Origin: Neodontobutis hainanensis
Lineage: Eukaryota > Chordata > Actinopteri > Gobiiformes > Odontobutidae
Reading direction: 5' to 3'
Length of the DNA: 64,000 nt
Assembly: GCA_024349245.1 (NCBI GenBank)
Contig: JALDNG010000020.1
Location: 8,197,001-8,261,000 of the forward strand
A program made the translations under genes and the position numbers. Under the pieces are notes generated by a model. It was given only the letters and a program-made list of their open reading frames with translations. It searched no databases and was not told where the DNA came from. Of the stretch, positions 1-14,000 are shown piece after piece. The number at the start of each line of letters is the position of its first letter. Positions within the stretch are counted from its first letter, which is position 1.

Positions 1-3000
1 AGGGTATATTTTGTCTACAGCAGTGGCTGATTCATTCAATTTGGAAAATCCTAGTTGAAGTTGGTTAGATTTCCTGAAGACCTTGAAAGGTAGGCTTTGT
101 TTAACCAGGAAATGATTTTGGTGAGTTTTGTGTGATCCTCACCAAAGACTTAAAGCTCCACTGCCTAATTTTCTTTTAGAGCCCCACCACTTAACCCTAA
201 CACCTTTTATTTATTTAGTTTTTTGATCTGTTTTGTTGTTTAATGACGTATTTTGCAACAGAATTCCCTAGTTTATTTCCTTGTTCCTTTATTGTCGACC
301 AATTGGAGGATTCCTTTTTCCAGAAGCATGTATGATTGGCCAAACTCCCGCTGTGGGCTAATCATTAAAATCCTTTATTCTAAAGCTAAGATGACATCTT
401 GAGGTCTCATTTATTCACGGATGATTCCTGATACAGTAAGCTTTAGGTGATTAAACTGAATAAAACTTATTTAGATAAATTTTATTCTTGCATTTGGCCA
501 TGTCCACGCTAAAATGTGTAAACCATCTATTCTTTTGTTAGATGACTGTGTTTGCACATGGTCAAATAAATAATAAACTAAACTAAACTTAAACTTAAAC
601 TTAAATTTTTTGTTTGATTAAAATGTACTAATTAGAAAAGAAATGCTTTAGCGTGAACATGCCCTGTGCCGTCATAAGGTGCTATGGTATTAAGCTGATA
701 ATGTATTAACGGCCTCGGTGCACCTCGGTGCCTTTAAGACAGCTAAGAATGGAGCAGCATAGTCAGAAGGTCATGAACTGTCTATATGAGCATTTTGGTG
801 ACAAAAAAAAGTATGACAAATGATAGGCGCTGGAGGCGACAAGAACCTTTGCGCCAAGTCAATTTGTCTTGTCCCACGGTCAACCAAACACACACACACA
901 GAGGTTATTGGACTGATCTCACTAAAGGAAAATGATGTGAGCAGAAGCAGTGGAGAGGAAGAGACAGGACTCGCATTGTAAACAAGCAACAGCGGTGAAC
1001 AATGAGCAGGAATGTAATTGAAGCTGCTAGTTTAATTACATCGTACAGATGGGTCGTGCTCAGTTAACTCAAACTGCCAGCCAGGGCCTGACCTTTTGAC
1101 CCCGGCAGGATTCATATTCTTCTTAGAGGGGGTTTCTCGGCTGCTTATTTCCTGATGTTTTTAAGGAAAGTCTTTGGCTGGCTTGGGGAAATGACTACAT
1201 GTTTTCCAAACTATTTCCAAAAAGCACACGAGCCATTTCCAGGACAGTATTGAGTCCCCTGAAAGATTTAAATCATGTCAGGGAGTGAGATTTACGCCAG
1301 GACGGCCCAGTGAATGTTGACCTCAGCTGATGGATATCTGTTTTTTTTACTGAATGATAGTCACAGACTTTCTGTCCTTGTAATCTGCAGGTGAAATATT
1401 GGAGAGTAAGCTTTGGAGGAGATAATGCCACAGCGTCAGCCCTAATCCCTACCTTCAATTTTTAAAACCACTCCTTTTCTAGTAATCCTGGTGAAAACTA
1501 TAAAAAGATAATTACACTTTAACATTTACAACATTTTAATACAGTTTTACCAGAAATATTTTTGTTGAAAGATTCGGATACATTACGTACTAAAAAGAAA
1601 ATGATTGTGTTTTTGTTATGGGAGCAGTTATGGTTAATTTTAAACAGTGATCTCAGAAATACTTATTAACCTCTGTTGTCAGCGTGCATTTCTCAATAGC
1701 TATTGAGTTTAAAGATTAAACGACAACTTTGACAGTGTATACCGTATGTTGTCTGTTAATGGTTTGTAAACCTCCTTTTGTTGTGTTTTTCCAAGTACTG
1801 TGTGTTTGCAGATATGATATATCCCCTGCATTTTCCCCTATTTTTTGTTTTTGCTCTGCACCAGCTTCTGTAATAATGGAGAATGGCAACATTTTCTTCT
1901 GTGATAGGGTGAAAGCATGGTTAGTTCTGCTCCACAGAATCATCTGGCAGGGCTTCTATTGAACGTGTTTGTAAAAGGGCAGGTACTTTAAATGAATATG
2001 TGGTCATTGATTGGGTTTATCAACCACATATCCAATCTGAGCAGCTCCATGTTGTTTATGTTTGTTACGGTAAAACGGTTGCAACATCTTTAAACCTAAA
2101 ACACGCCCAGACCTGTCAGTGCTGCCACATCATTGAACACAACAAGTCGTTAAAGCCAGGGTTCGGACCGTGAATACTTTGGTTGGCGTTGGTTAAGTTT
2201 GATTTTAAACGGGTTTGTAAACTGTGAGAAATCCTGCGAGAATTAAGCTGCAACACAAGGTTAAGCATTGCTGGTTGTTGCATTAAATGAAAACTGTGCA
2301 ATCAAAGCCTAGTTAAGGGGCAGAAAATGACACAAAAGAAAAGCCTAGTGTAACCCGCTATGCAGCAGTAGAGCGGGCTGATTACGCTTTATAAGTTTAA
2401 AGTTAGCCCTTTACTTTCATAAACCACCTAGGGCTGAAACATTAGGCTTCATGAACAGCCTCAGCTCTTCTTCTGATTAATTCACACAGCATCAGCACTT
2501 TTCTGCCACACACTAACTTTAGGTCCTTTGTTCTGTGGAGCTGTTTGCCACACATGCTTCACAGTGGTGTAGATGGTGGCACCTAAGGCCGTGATGTTTC
2601 AAACTAGAGACTGTCCAAACAAAGCAAGGTCTGTCAACACTGTGGTAATGTTTCAGTGTCACCAGATCAGTGACCAGACACTGTTAAAACACAGGTCTTA
2701 TGCACTCACATGGTCGAGGACAAATGTAAACAGCAAAGAACAAAACATTCTAACTGTTTGCTAGTGTCTCACTGTTTTTTTGTAATTCAGACCATGTACA
2801 TTTGTTTGCTTGAGCGAGCGCCACAATGAATCCTGTAATTGTGTCAGTGTATGCCCGAGCAGATAAGACTGTTGAAAGATCCAATGCATCCAAGGGGTCG
2901 CAAGGGAAGTTCTTTGGTCTATACAGGAAGCTTGTAAAGTGAGCTGTGTCTGAAAACAGGAAGGGAGTGATGGATTACTCCAGCGACTCGAAGAAAAGTT

Positions 3001-3724
3001 TGATCATTCAAGCACATGGCCATGTTGCCAAAAAGCTGTTAGGAGGTAGCAATGCAGGAAACGGAGCAACCCTAACTGATATTGAGTCAAAGGGTCAAAT
3101 TCTGAAGACTTCAAGGGTTTAAGGCAAAATGTTGATTTTATTCATTGAGCTTGAGAATATACTGCCAACAAGAGGAACAGTCTTTAGAGGGGCTTTAAAG
3201 CTCATCTGCTACATTATATTTTCAACGCTGGGTGGTCTCAGGTCATGACATCTTGTGCTCCAGCAGAGACAGGTGCTGCCACATTTCCTTATCTTTGGTC
3301 ATGTGCTGCAAACAGTCGTCCTGAAATTTCAGCAATGTCCTCAGTATGTGTCTGGAAATGTTCACATCGCAACACCTTCAGAGATAAAAGTATCTGGTGC
3401 TTCCTGTTTTAGGACAGAGTTGGAGTTTCCTGGCTTTTGAAGGTAAATTATATTTTCACCAATTTAGCTCACATGTAAGATGGTTTGTGAAGGGTGTGAA
3501 GGAAACCATTTTTTGTCATATTTTTCCATTTTTCCCTGAACAGAGGACTCAGATTCATGTTGCCTAGTATTTACAACAGTGTTTTAAAACTTAAATCAAA
3601 ACAGTTTCACTCTAGAACTTCAACACCTGAATGGAACAGTGTCACTAACAACTCAACCATCAGGAGTCACACTGCCGACTGAGACCAGAACAGCCTGGTC
3701 CCATCAGGTTTAGTTCAGTCAAAC

Positions 3725-3850
3725 CCCTCCCTCTAGAGATAAAGTTCAGCTCTCTTAACAGTTAATCTCAGAATTGAAGTCTCATGGAATTAGAGACAAA
3801 ACATCTTCACCTTGAAAACTGAGTCCAGATACATTTGCGTTAACCTTTTT
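3725..3850. repeat. Old interspersed repeat, copy 1
   Basis: The stretch starting CCTCCCTCTAGAGATAAAG and containing GAGACAAAACATCTTCA aligns by eye with 31060-31190 (CCTCCCTCTGGGGGATAG ... GGGACAAAATGTCTTCAAC), with many substitutions and small indels. In this copy GTCTC and GAGAC flank a short loop and could form a hairpin. Similar GACGAAACGTCTTCA-bearing repeats are common in fish genomes; I cannot name the family with certainty. Confidence 0.4.
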
Positions 3851-3990
3851 TATTATTATTTATATAGTGCCTTGCCCCCTAGGAGGCACTCAAAGCGCTT
3901 TACCATTGTTACAGAACACCACTTGAGGCAAAGTGGGTTAAGTGTCTTGCCCTAGGACACAATGACAGTATGAACTGTGGGGGAGAGTGG
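3846..3990 (-). repeat. tRNA-derived-type SINE fragment, copy A
   Basis: The stretch shares with the copies at 8388 and 21250 the block GGTTAAGTGTCTTGCCC(t/a)AGGACACAA and the flanking GAACTGTG. It is the most diverged of the three and its tRNA-like head is not recognisable. Orientation is inferred from the better copy at 21250-21440. Confidence 0.55.
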
Positions 3991-6900
3991 GATGTTATGA
4001 GGTTTTGGGGATTTTTTGAGCGGGGTTCAAGTCTCGAAATCAAGCTAGAGCTTCAGCAAGGGCTTCATCAGATGAATGAGTCTCAAGATGTCTGTAGGAT
4101 ATTGATAACTACAAAGCTTTAGTAAAATTAAATTCCTGGTGATTTATTGTATTTATATATTTATTAATTACTTTGAACGTGTGTCTAATAGAGTAGATAA
4201 CCTGCAGGCAGACACCTGTGTGAGAGCTTTTTGCAGTAGTAGTCTATGTGGTTGATGAAATGTGAGATTCTCAACCCTGTAGCAAAAGGGTTCAGAGGTC
4301 AAATCCATTTCTCTTCTCTGTCTGTCTGTCGCTGGTGTCACATTCCTCTGATACAGATACAGACTGACACAAAAGCTGGACTTGCTTTCTTGCCACTTTT
4401 ATTCCACAGGTGTGGAGCTACAGAAATAGCAGTGAAAAGTCAAGAGGTTTTGATCTCCTTGGTTTAAACAATTGTGATTTTTTTTTATAATTATGGGACA
4501 ATGTAATACTACATACTTTGCAAGAAAATAATTTACACTTTACCATGATATCTATGTAATGTAAAACGAAAAAAATATATATATTTTTTTATTTATACCT
4601 CTGCTGCTTGAACACATGTTACAGTCATGTGTTACAACATAGTTTTGATCTATATCATATCATAGATTATAATAGATACTTAGATAAATTTCTTCCTTGT
4701 TGATCTTAATGCTGTAAAATCAACATGGCAGTAAGAGTTTGCCCGCAACAACGCCCAATGCTATATTAATGAGCATGAGCATCCATGCTGACTGTGACCA
4801 TTGACTGTCACTCAGAGCAGGATGTATGGACATGCCTGTACACTCGTGCTACCATCAGCATCCTGGCAGCTGGAGATAAGGCACAGGGGCACATTGTGAG
4901 GCCGCAGCATTAGCTCAACCAGGAGCCATTCACCAGAAGCCATCCACCAGTGCACACCAGTGGACACCTCTGGCTCAGCAGCTTCCCTCTTCTGCCCATT
5001 TTTGCTCATATACTTCAAGAGACAAAAAGACGTTTAGGGTCAGTACACTGGAAAGGACACCAGTTGGGACCACATTATGATACCAGGTTATATCAAAACA
5101 ACTGCTGTGACTTTTTGTCTTAACATACATAACCTTTATATCATTAAAATATGCAGGCTTAAAGTCTTTTGGATACTGACATTAAAAGAAGTTTAAAAAA
5201 AAACTTTATAATAGGGTTAGGGTTACAAAAAAGTGCTGTTACAAACTCCTTTATTGAGTAAAAATTCTGAAAGTTTGCATTAGCAAAGGTTATGAGGGAT
5301 ATTCCTGGACATTTGTAACCAAAAACACAAAAAAAACTTTGTTATGAAAGATTGTGAAACGTTCGATAAGTTAACTTTTACTACCACTGTGCTCCAGCAC
5401 ATTCATAACTCAAATAAGACGACATAGTAGATATTTGAGGACACTGGGCTGATGAACACTACTTTCAAGGAAATTCAAGCCTCATGGTGTCTCACTGCAC
5501 CTGAGATCTGTGTTTTCGTGTGAGCGCACACATTATTATGCGAAGGGTCATGTCGATCACCTGACAGCCTGAGGAAGAAAAGGAAGTATCTTCCCAAAAA
5601 CAATCCCTCAAAACTCATCAACTTGTGACCCTTTATATCAGGATATACTCACATTGAACACAGAGCTACCTTTAAGTATAACAAGAATTTTGATCAATAT
5701 ATATAAATAAAGGACTCATTTCTTTTCTACACATTGCGACTCTGATAAATGTCTTTTGACTGTTTGTGTAATCTAGCTTGGTCAGTGACATACTGTAACC
5801 AGTCTTTATTGAGCATTATCACTCCACCACTCCCCTACAATCATTCCAACAAGTGAGTTGTATTATAAATCAGATCCAAAAGCCCTTAGTCAGGGAAAAA
5901 AACGCACACACACAGTCCATGTGAGTCTCACGATGTTGCATCAGCCAAGAGTGGAAAAATGTTTTTAACATGCAAAGAGGCAGACTGAACCAGGGGCAGC
6001 TTGAGCCAGAGTTGCGTCTTTATGAGCCCACAGACACAATCTGACTGGAACATGTGGTTTTTATCGGATCACGTGCAAGGACGAGGCCAGTTAGAGCAGC
6101 GCTGCACATTGATCATTCACAACTGCAATGAGAACCACATGCCAGTTCAAACTGAAATACCCCGCTCTAGTATGTTTTCAGTCATGTTCTGTCTAGTGGG
6201 AGCCCTGTTCCCAATTCAGCAAACAATGGCTCTGTGGTTATGTGTTTTAAATATTTGGGAGACTCACATCCCAAACTGGTTTTAGTGCAGTTAAGTTAGA
6301 TTGTTTAAAGCCGAGTGTGTTAAATGTCTGGTGAAACGTAATGTATCTGCCACAGACACAGGGTGTTTTCCAGCAATGCCGCACCTATGGGTTTCGAAAA
6401 AGATACAAAGATAACAGAGACTGAAAACATTGACATTGAGCGGCACGTGCTTCCTCTGAACTAACCACTCCCTGTTAAGAAGAAAAGTTTTCTTTATACA
6501 TGTCTTTTTTTTTCTTTTCTTTTAACAATAAAGTGTTGTTTTTGTATGAGTTCATAAAAAATAACCTGGTGCTTTACCAAGGCATTTAATGATTTTTCAA
6601 TATAGTCAATGACATTTTATCAAACATAGGAATTTTTTTATTTATGATTAATATTTATTTTTATTAATGAAGATTGCATTGGGCCAGTCTTTCTTTCTGA
6701 ATATTATGTATAACCTGCAAATGACACTAAAGTGCTCTAAACTGAACCACTTTCTTGTGAACTTTGTTTTCTCTCTACTGTTGCAATGTTCTTTACCCTG
6801 CCTGCACTGATGATGATTTGGCTTGTTAATAAGTGCATACCTTGCAGTGACCTACAACCTGAGGGACAAACCCTTTAGTCTCACCAAACAGCTGGCTAAT

Positions 6901-8387
6901 CTGCTGCAGTGATCCCACAAGAAACCCCTAGACAAAGGACACCCCTCCCATGCAGGGCTAGTGGTGTAAATTGTTGCACTGTAGTAGAAAGTGGCAGGGC
7001 AGACAGGTCATAACCCTGCACTGATGCTTGTGTGAAAAAGACTGACAACAACTACCATGTCTCTATTGAGCTATTTCAACTCTGAACCCGAATGCTATTC
7101 ACTGCTCACTTGTGCTGTTCAACACTCATTCCACATTCACTTCTAAAAAGCAGGTGACAACCAAGAATACTTTGGCACTGTTGAGAGGCCACATACCACT
7201 GAGAAGAGAATATAGTGATGACTTGACACATTTTTAGCACCTAGAAGACAGTGAGGAGGCCCTTTCCAATGAGGTCACACCAGAAGAATTATTCTTCTCA
7301 CTGTTGCTCCAGGGCTCAAGGCCATTTATGCTCTAGTTACAACAGCTTGGCCTTTTACAAAAAAATGTCTGCATTGTCCCTGCCTGTTATTTCTGTCCAT
7401 TCTCCCAAATGCCACAAGAGATAATGCACATCATCATTCTAGCCAGAGATTAGACCATCGGTAATATTGTGTTAGGGATTGAGGTAGGCTGAATGAGAGC
7501 TGGGAGCAGGACTAAAGCAACAGGCCCACGGTGTCTCCCCAGGGCGCCGCTGGGACAGTCAGAGTGCTCCTCAGCACTGATGTGTTCTGACAGTGTTGTG
7601 GTAGATCTGCTCGGCTGTAAGAGGTACATAGGAAGCACTGTGTTGTTCACACAGGGAGCTCTTAGCCTCAGTGGGTAAAGCAGCTGTGTAGATGTGTGGT
7701 CAAAATCAGAAATCTTTTGTTGTCGTTGTTTTGTCTGTTTTTTTTAACCATTAATGTTACTAATAAAATGTACATAACAAAAGATACATTATAGTGTTGG
7801 AAAAGCTTGAGACCTACTTGCTTTCAAGTTGACCCCACTTGTTGATGAATCTGAACACAAAGCACTGTGTCTCTTTGTGGACAAATGTGGAGTGGCGTTT
7901 ATGGAATTTGGAGTTTTCTGCTTTGAGGCCTAACATATGCTTTCTCACTTGTTGACCTCCACAAACTCATGCAATCTACTGTCTTCTCAGTTTTGACTTT
8001 GGCTGTAGTGAGTAGTTAACCACTCTGCTCACAGAGAGGGTGAACACATGCTGGGGAACCACATAAACTGATGACACATCTGAGAGAGTCATCTGCTTTT
8101 ATTCTTTTATTATAATATATTATTTTTAGAGAGATTTAACAAACAGTCAAGTGCTGCAAGTCATGCCAATTCTCACACACTCACACTCTCCTGTTAACAA
8201 AGCCAAGATGAGCGCAAACAAGAAAATGAGGTCCAACAGCTGCTCCCACGACGAGAAAAATGTATCTTGTCTTTCATCAACACATAATAAGCTCAGTGCT
8301 TTAAAAAACATTGCTCTGACCTGAGTCACTTCGAGCCAAGTGAGTGCATCTATATGATCTGATAGTATCACTGTGAGGTGTAGACTT

Positions 8388-8590
8388 ACATTTACATTTA
8401 GTCATTTAGCAGACTCTTTTATCCAAAACGACTTACATTAAGCTTCCATTCACCAGTGTTACAGCTGAAACACCACTGGAGGCAAGGTGGGTTAAGTGTC
8501 TTACCCAAGGACACAACGAACTGTGAACTGTCAGTCCACAGAACTGTGGGGAGAGTGGGAATCGAACCGCCAACCTTTCACTTATAGGAC
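8388..8590 (-). repeat. tRNA-derived SINE, copy B
   Basis: The left end carries the shared 3' tail, seen on this strand as catttagTCATTTAGCAGACTCTTTTATCCAAAACGACTTACA. The body has GGTGGGTTAAGTGTCTTACCC and the right end has GGGAATCGAACCGCCAACCTT, the complement of a B-box-like segment. The family is read from the minus strand, head at the right. It is a non-autonomous retroposon that would depend on a LINE sharing the tail. Confidence 0.75.
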
Positions 8591-8987
8591 GACCGTATTA
8601 GTAAAGTGTGCGTTGTGGAAATGCTTTTCTATACTGTAAACAATGACTCAAAGATTTGTCAATACATTTACATAAAATAATATAATATTAATGTGGGGTG
8701 TATTCATTGTAATTGGACAATGGTTTTATTAATTTACACATTAAAACAAGGACAAGTGTCTGTGAGGGACAAGAATATGGAGCTTTTTATCTGGGAATGC
8801 AGCAACTGTTTGTTAATTCAAATGGGCGGGAAGTTTAGCTAAACAAAAATATTAATGATCTAATTGTTTTGCACACTCCAAGGAGGCACAGCAGCCTTGC
8901 TTCTATAGTGTGTTCTTAAAGTCTCTCTTTTGTCCAGGCTAATTTAAGTGTTGCTCAGTTTGCTCCTTAAAGAGACTTAATCTTGTT

Positions 8988-9560
8988 TCAGAACATTTCC
9001 ATGACAGGAGAGTTTAGCTGTTTGTGAGCCTTAAAGGAGTGTGGCAGATGCCCTCTTTTCTTCCCGGAGGCACTCATATTCAAATCACAGCAGCTGGGAA
9101 GTGCAATTGTAAGAGGCAAAGTAATGGCCAGGGACTGTGTGGAGTTTTTAAAGCTGGGGGTGGGGTGTATAATCTGGCAAACGTCTATTTTCAAGGTTCC
9201 CTGCTTTTGATCGCCCCTAACTTGGGTTGTAGGCCCGCCTGCTCTTTCAGGTTTTTTTACATGAAGCTGACTTGCAAATAAAAGCAGAGAGAGGTTGTGA
9301 GTGGGCGGGGTGTCATGTGGCTGGAGCGACAGCAGGTTGTCTGCCCACAGGCACTGATGCTGCAGCAGGGGCCGTAGTAGGGAAGCACACATGTCACTTG
9401 TGAGTCTGACATTATTTTCTTTGTCTCCATGTGGATAATGTATTCTGCCCACATTCAGTGCCAAGATGTGATTTTCTACAGTATGCTTCAACATATGCTG
9501 ACCCTGGCATTTCAGATTGGCTTTCTTTGTTAGAAGACAAACTTGAACATTAATTTGCAA
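8988..9560 (-). other. Unusually long open frame, probably fortuitous
   Basis: A frame of 190 codons with an ATG start lies in otherwise gene-free DNA. The translation shows no domain, signal peptide or repeat that I recognise and has the mixed composition of untranslated DNA. No spliced neighbours are evident. The surrounding 0.5 kb is less AT-rich than its flanks, which by itself favours long open frames. I do not call it a gene. Confidence 0.15.
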
Positions 9561-11047
9561 GAACCAGCATCATTCAACACATTTAAATAGTTTATTGTTG
9601 ATAAAAGAGTGAACACTAGTTCTGACACATACAGTGTCTGACTTCATTATAGATCTTCTGTGGACTGACAATTTGAAAGAGCATTTTGTGTATTGCCCCT
9701 CATTATTTCTGAAACTATGGTCTGTGGGACCAAGAAAGGCCCACTAGAAACATTTAGAAAAAAATTAATGCAACAAAAACAGACAATCCATACAGAGGTT
9801 GACTATTCATTTTTTTCTTAAACTGGGTCAATGCTTCAGGACAAAGCAGGGGACATTTTTCTGAAATTGGTTAAGTGGCAAAGAAGTTAGACCTTCCCAT
9901 CTACCACTTTAACAACAGACTACTTTCTTGAGTAAATTAACCATAACGGGTCACGGTTTTCTAATTTAAGTAAAGTTTGAACTAGTTTACTCATACTCAG
10001 ATGTCCTTTTTTTGTGCAAAGTGGGCTATGTTGGTGCCTTTGTTGTTCAAGTTGCCCCGAGCAAATATCTTACCCAAAGGTCCAAGTCAACCCCATGATA
10101 GGACTTAGTATGCACTGAAACGGAGCACACTTGTCACTGTGGGTTGTCTTCACATACCATACATGGCCTGGGGTAAGAGAAAGAACATAGATTTTCATTT
10201 AAAATATTTACCACCAAAATTGAATCAATTGATGATTTATTCCATTGACTCACAAAGATGGCACTCAGTCTAAATGTAGCTATTACATTATACACTTCTT
10301 CAATGAGATGTGTCCCACTGTATCACAAGATTGATGATGAGGTGGTAAACACAATTGTCAGTAAACCATATTAATTAATTAATTTCTTAACTGAGAAATG
10401 TTGGAAGAGGTGCTCATGAGATTCATAAAAGGTTTTAATGGGAAATGGGTGTAGCCTACTAGTTCATGTAGAAGAAAGGTAGACTATAGTCATGTTAGGT
10501 TAAGTAAATTTTTTAAAAAACAAATTACCCTCTACAAAAGTCAAGTGGTTGTTTTTGAAGGACAGACAAAGAAAAGCAGAGCTTGCGCTGTAAATTTCTG
10601 TTTGAAATGGGGCAAGAGCACCACCGTATGGCCCAAAAACACCAACGACTTTGGAGACAGCGAAAACGTCTTTTGATTTGCAGTTTATCATCTATAAAAC
10701 TTATAAAAACTAAACATAATTATTGTAGTTAATGGTGCCGAAGTTAAGTGAGTCATCAATACACAGAACATAACATTTTATAATTAAAAAAATAATATTT
10801 CATAGATGTTTTTACTGTAAAGAATAAATAATATTCTGTTACATTTCTTCACCTGAATCCAATGTTCATCTGAACTACAGTTATAAATTATTACATTAGC
10901 ATTAAAAAATATAATATTTAGCTTTTAAGTTTAAAACCGTCTCGACTAGCTTTGTCTTCACTGAAAGCAGGCTTGTTAGCAAACCCCGAGAAATAGATTA
11001 AACTGTAGTACCGATTTTAGGGTTTGGTTTAGCAAACATCTTATATT

Positions 11048-14000
11048 ATGGACCGATTGACATCTTTTGGAAGTGAGTGTGCATCTTAAAAATTAGAAAA
11101 CGTATTTTATTAAGCTGAACTCACTCTACCGTCTCTTGAGATAGCCACATTTGCACTAGCTAGCTACTCCGACTAGCATTGTTTGCTACCGTTAGCTAGT
11201 TTTTATTTAACGCTACTATATGTACATATATTTACACTCTGTGTTCAGCGACGTAACAGTACAAAGTTATCTTAACCTGACTACATAGGTAAAGAGATGT
11301 AAATTTTAATGCGGCTGTAAATACAGAACCTTCACAGAGGCAAAACATCCAGAGTAGCTTCATAGAAAAGCTTTGTTTACTTGAAATAGAAGACCGTTAG
11401 CCTGTTGTAGATGATTGTTTAAAGCATTTATTTTAAGTGACAAAATGTTACTTTGTTTATTTGATTATAATCGTACAATTTTATTTAATGCGTTGTGATG
11501 CACACCAGATTTGGTAATGTTGATGTTGTTGGTCTCGTTTCAGATGATCCGTTTGATAAACCTCCTTGCAGTGGCTGCTCATCTTATCTTACAGAGCCTT
11601 ATATTAAGTGTGCAGAGTGTGGACCCTCTCCTTTTTTGCTTTGTCTCCAGGTAAACTTATCTCACAGCTCATATTTTTCCTGTGGGCTCCAGTGGTGACT
11701 GTATCTTATTTTTTTCAGTGTTTCACTCGAGGATTTGAATACAAGAAGCACCAGAGTGATCACAAATATGAAATAATGGTAGGTTTTGTTGGTTGATTAT
11801 TTGTTAAGGACCTTGTACAAATACATAAATCTCTCAGGAGATTAAATGCTTTGCACAAGATTTCATTATAGTGGAGTGAAACATGCATATCTCCTACTAA
11901 CTAGTATACAAAACATGCTGGGTGCCCCCTTGGTGGTGGCTTCTGACAGTGACTTTCCCCAAGGGAATAATAAAGTGAGAGTAAAAATAAAAACTTTGTT
12001 TACACATTTACACAGACATCAGACTTCCCTGTGCTGGAGCCGGGATGGACTGCACAAGAGGAAATGGCTCTGTTGGAAGCAGTTATGGATTGTGGGTTTG
12101 GGAACTGGTGAGTTTTTCTAAAATTAATGTCAAAATCAAATCAAATACTACGAATTATAATAAAGTTTTAAAAAGTTTGGCCTTTCACTAGAATGAGGTT
12201 GATTGCTGCGGTGACCAGCAATGGGGCACTTTGGCTAATGTCCAAAGTATCCATGTTTACGGGAATATAACTAAAATTGCCCATAGTAATGAAGTGATAA
12301 ATGTGAGAGTAAATACCACCACTCAACATTTTTTTCAGAAAGAGAAAGCAATAAGATCTCTACACTAAAAGACTTAAACCATGTTCATCCATTTAAGGAT
12401 AAAATACCTGACTATTTATTAGCATGTTAGGGGCTTTATATTAAGCTGATATTGTGTCTATCACTAATGCACAGTCTATGGTGAAGTCTAAAACCTAAAT
12501 GTCTCTACACAGGCAGGATGTGGCATATCAAATGCGCACAAAGACGAAAGAGGAGTGTGAAAGCCACTACATGAAGAATTTCATCAATAATCCACTGTTT
12601 TCCTCCACATTGCTCAGCCTGCAGAAAACAAAAGACTCACGCTTTGCAGATACAGCTATTCCTTTTAAACGTTGGTATCTCCAATTGTCTTTTTGTTTTT
12701 ATTACCAAAGTTACATTGTACAATCTGCATGCAATAATATATAGTATTCAAGTGTCAGGCATTGCTTCTGGGCCCACAGAACAGTCAGTGTAGATATTTA
12801 CATAAAACAAGTGAAATGCCTGAGGAACAGTAGACAGTTGGGGGTAAGCAGTTGGTAAATCAGGAACTTGCTTCAGTTTGTAGCTGGCCTCGGCTCTCCA
12901 TCTGTCACGCTGTTTGAGTGCTTTACAAACATTAAGAGCTATGTTCATGAAAGAGTTCGCATTCGGAAAAACACAGAAAAGATTTCCTTACATTTTTGAC
13001 ATGTGTCCAGAATTTACTGTTTTTGTGTAATGTCTATGTCTTTCTAATACTTTTGATTTCCATGTCTGTCTTATATCAGGTTTAAGTTTTTTGCAAAATA
13101 TTGAGAAATGTGTTGCATGTTCAAAATATGATGTATATTTGCTTTTACAGCCACAGACGACCCTCCTCGTCCCACGTTTGACTCTGTGCTGTCTCGAGAC
13201 ATGGCTGGATACATGCCTGCAAGGGCTGACTTTATGGAGGTGGGGGGTTGAATACACATCTGAGATGATGTAAATGTTAAAGGAAATTGTCATAACATGA
13301 CAATGCTAGATTAGAAAATGTATGACAAAGTTGGATTGTTTTATTATTGAACACTTAGTTGTTCATGTAAGCATAATTAGTTTAGATTGATATAAATCCC
13401 ATCATTCATTATTCCTGTCTAGGAGTTTGACAACTATGCAGAATGGGATTTGAAGGACATTGACTTTGTGGACGATGACTCAGATGTCCTACATGGTGGG
13501 TAAAAAAAATTCTTTTCAGATTTGTAAAACCATAACATAATCATAGTGTATGTTGCACATTTTCAGCACTAAAGCTTGCAGTTGTTGATATCTATCATTC
13601 AAGATTAAAGGAAAGGCAACGAAGGAAAAAGTAAGTTTTGTTAATTCAAAGATGAATGTTTTTCATTTGCTGCCTGTGATGAGCCTTGTCCGTCACTAGG
13701 TGGCATTATTTGTTCTAATGTAATTATACAGAATGAGTGCAATTCAACTGAAGTCAGATGGGCTCTTGTCTTAGCCTTACAATCCCCCTCTGCTCAAGAT
13801 TATTTTAACATTTACAATTTAACAGTCCCTAGGCTTTAAATTGTTACAGAGTTAGCTAAATAGCATGGACATAATTCAACATGACAAGGAGTCTTTTGTG
13901 TAAACTTTGGCAACATTCATTTTATAATTTAGGAATTAGAAATATGTGTCAAGCCCCCTGTGAAATGTGTCTGACCAACATATACTTTTATTCCTGCAAA

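Larger units (their letters stand above)
1..11047. other. Intergenic region upstream of tada2a
   Basis: AT-rich DNA with no exon that I can recognise on either strand. Open frames here are short and lack plausible splice partners; the longest is 8988-9560 on the minus strand and is treated as a finding. The region holds two SINE copies near 3846-3990 and 8388-8590, one old interspersed repeat near 3725-3850, and a short run of AAACTT units near 575-605. In human the gene upstream of TADA2A is ACACA, transcribed the other way; none of its coding exons are visible here. Confidence 0.7.
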
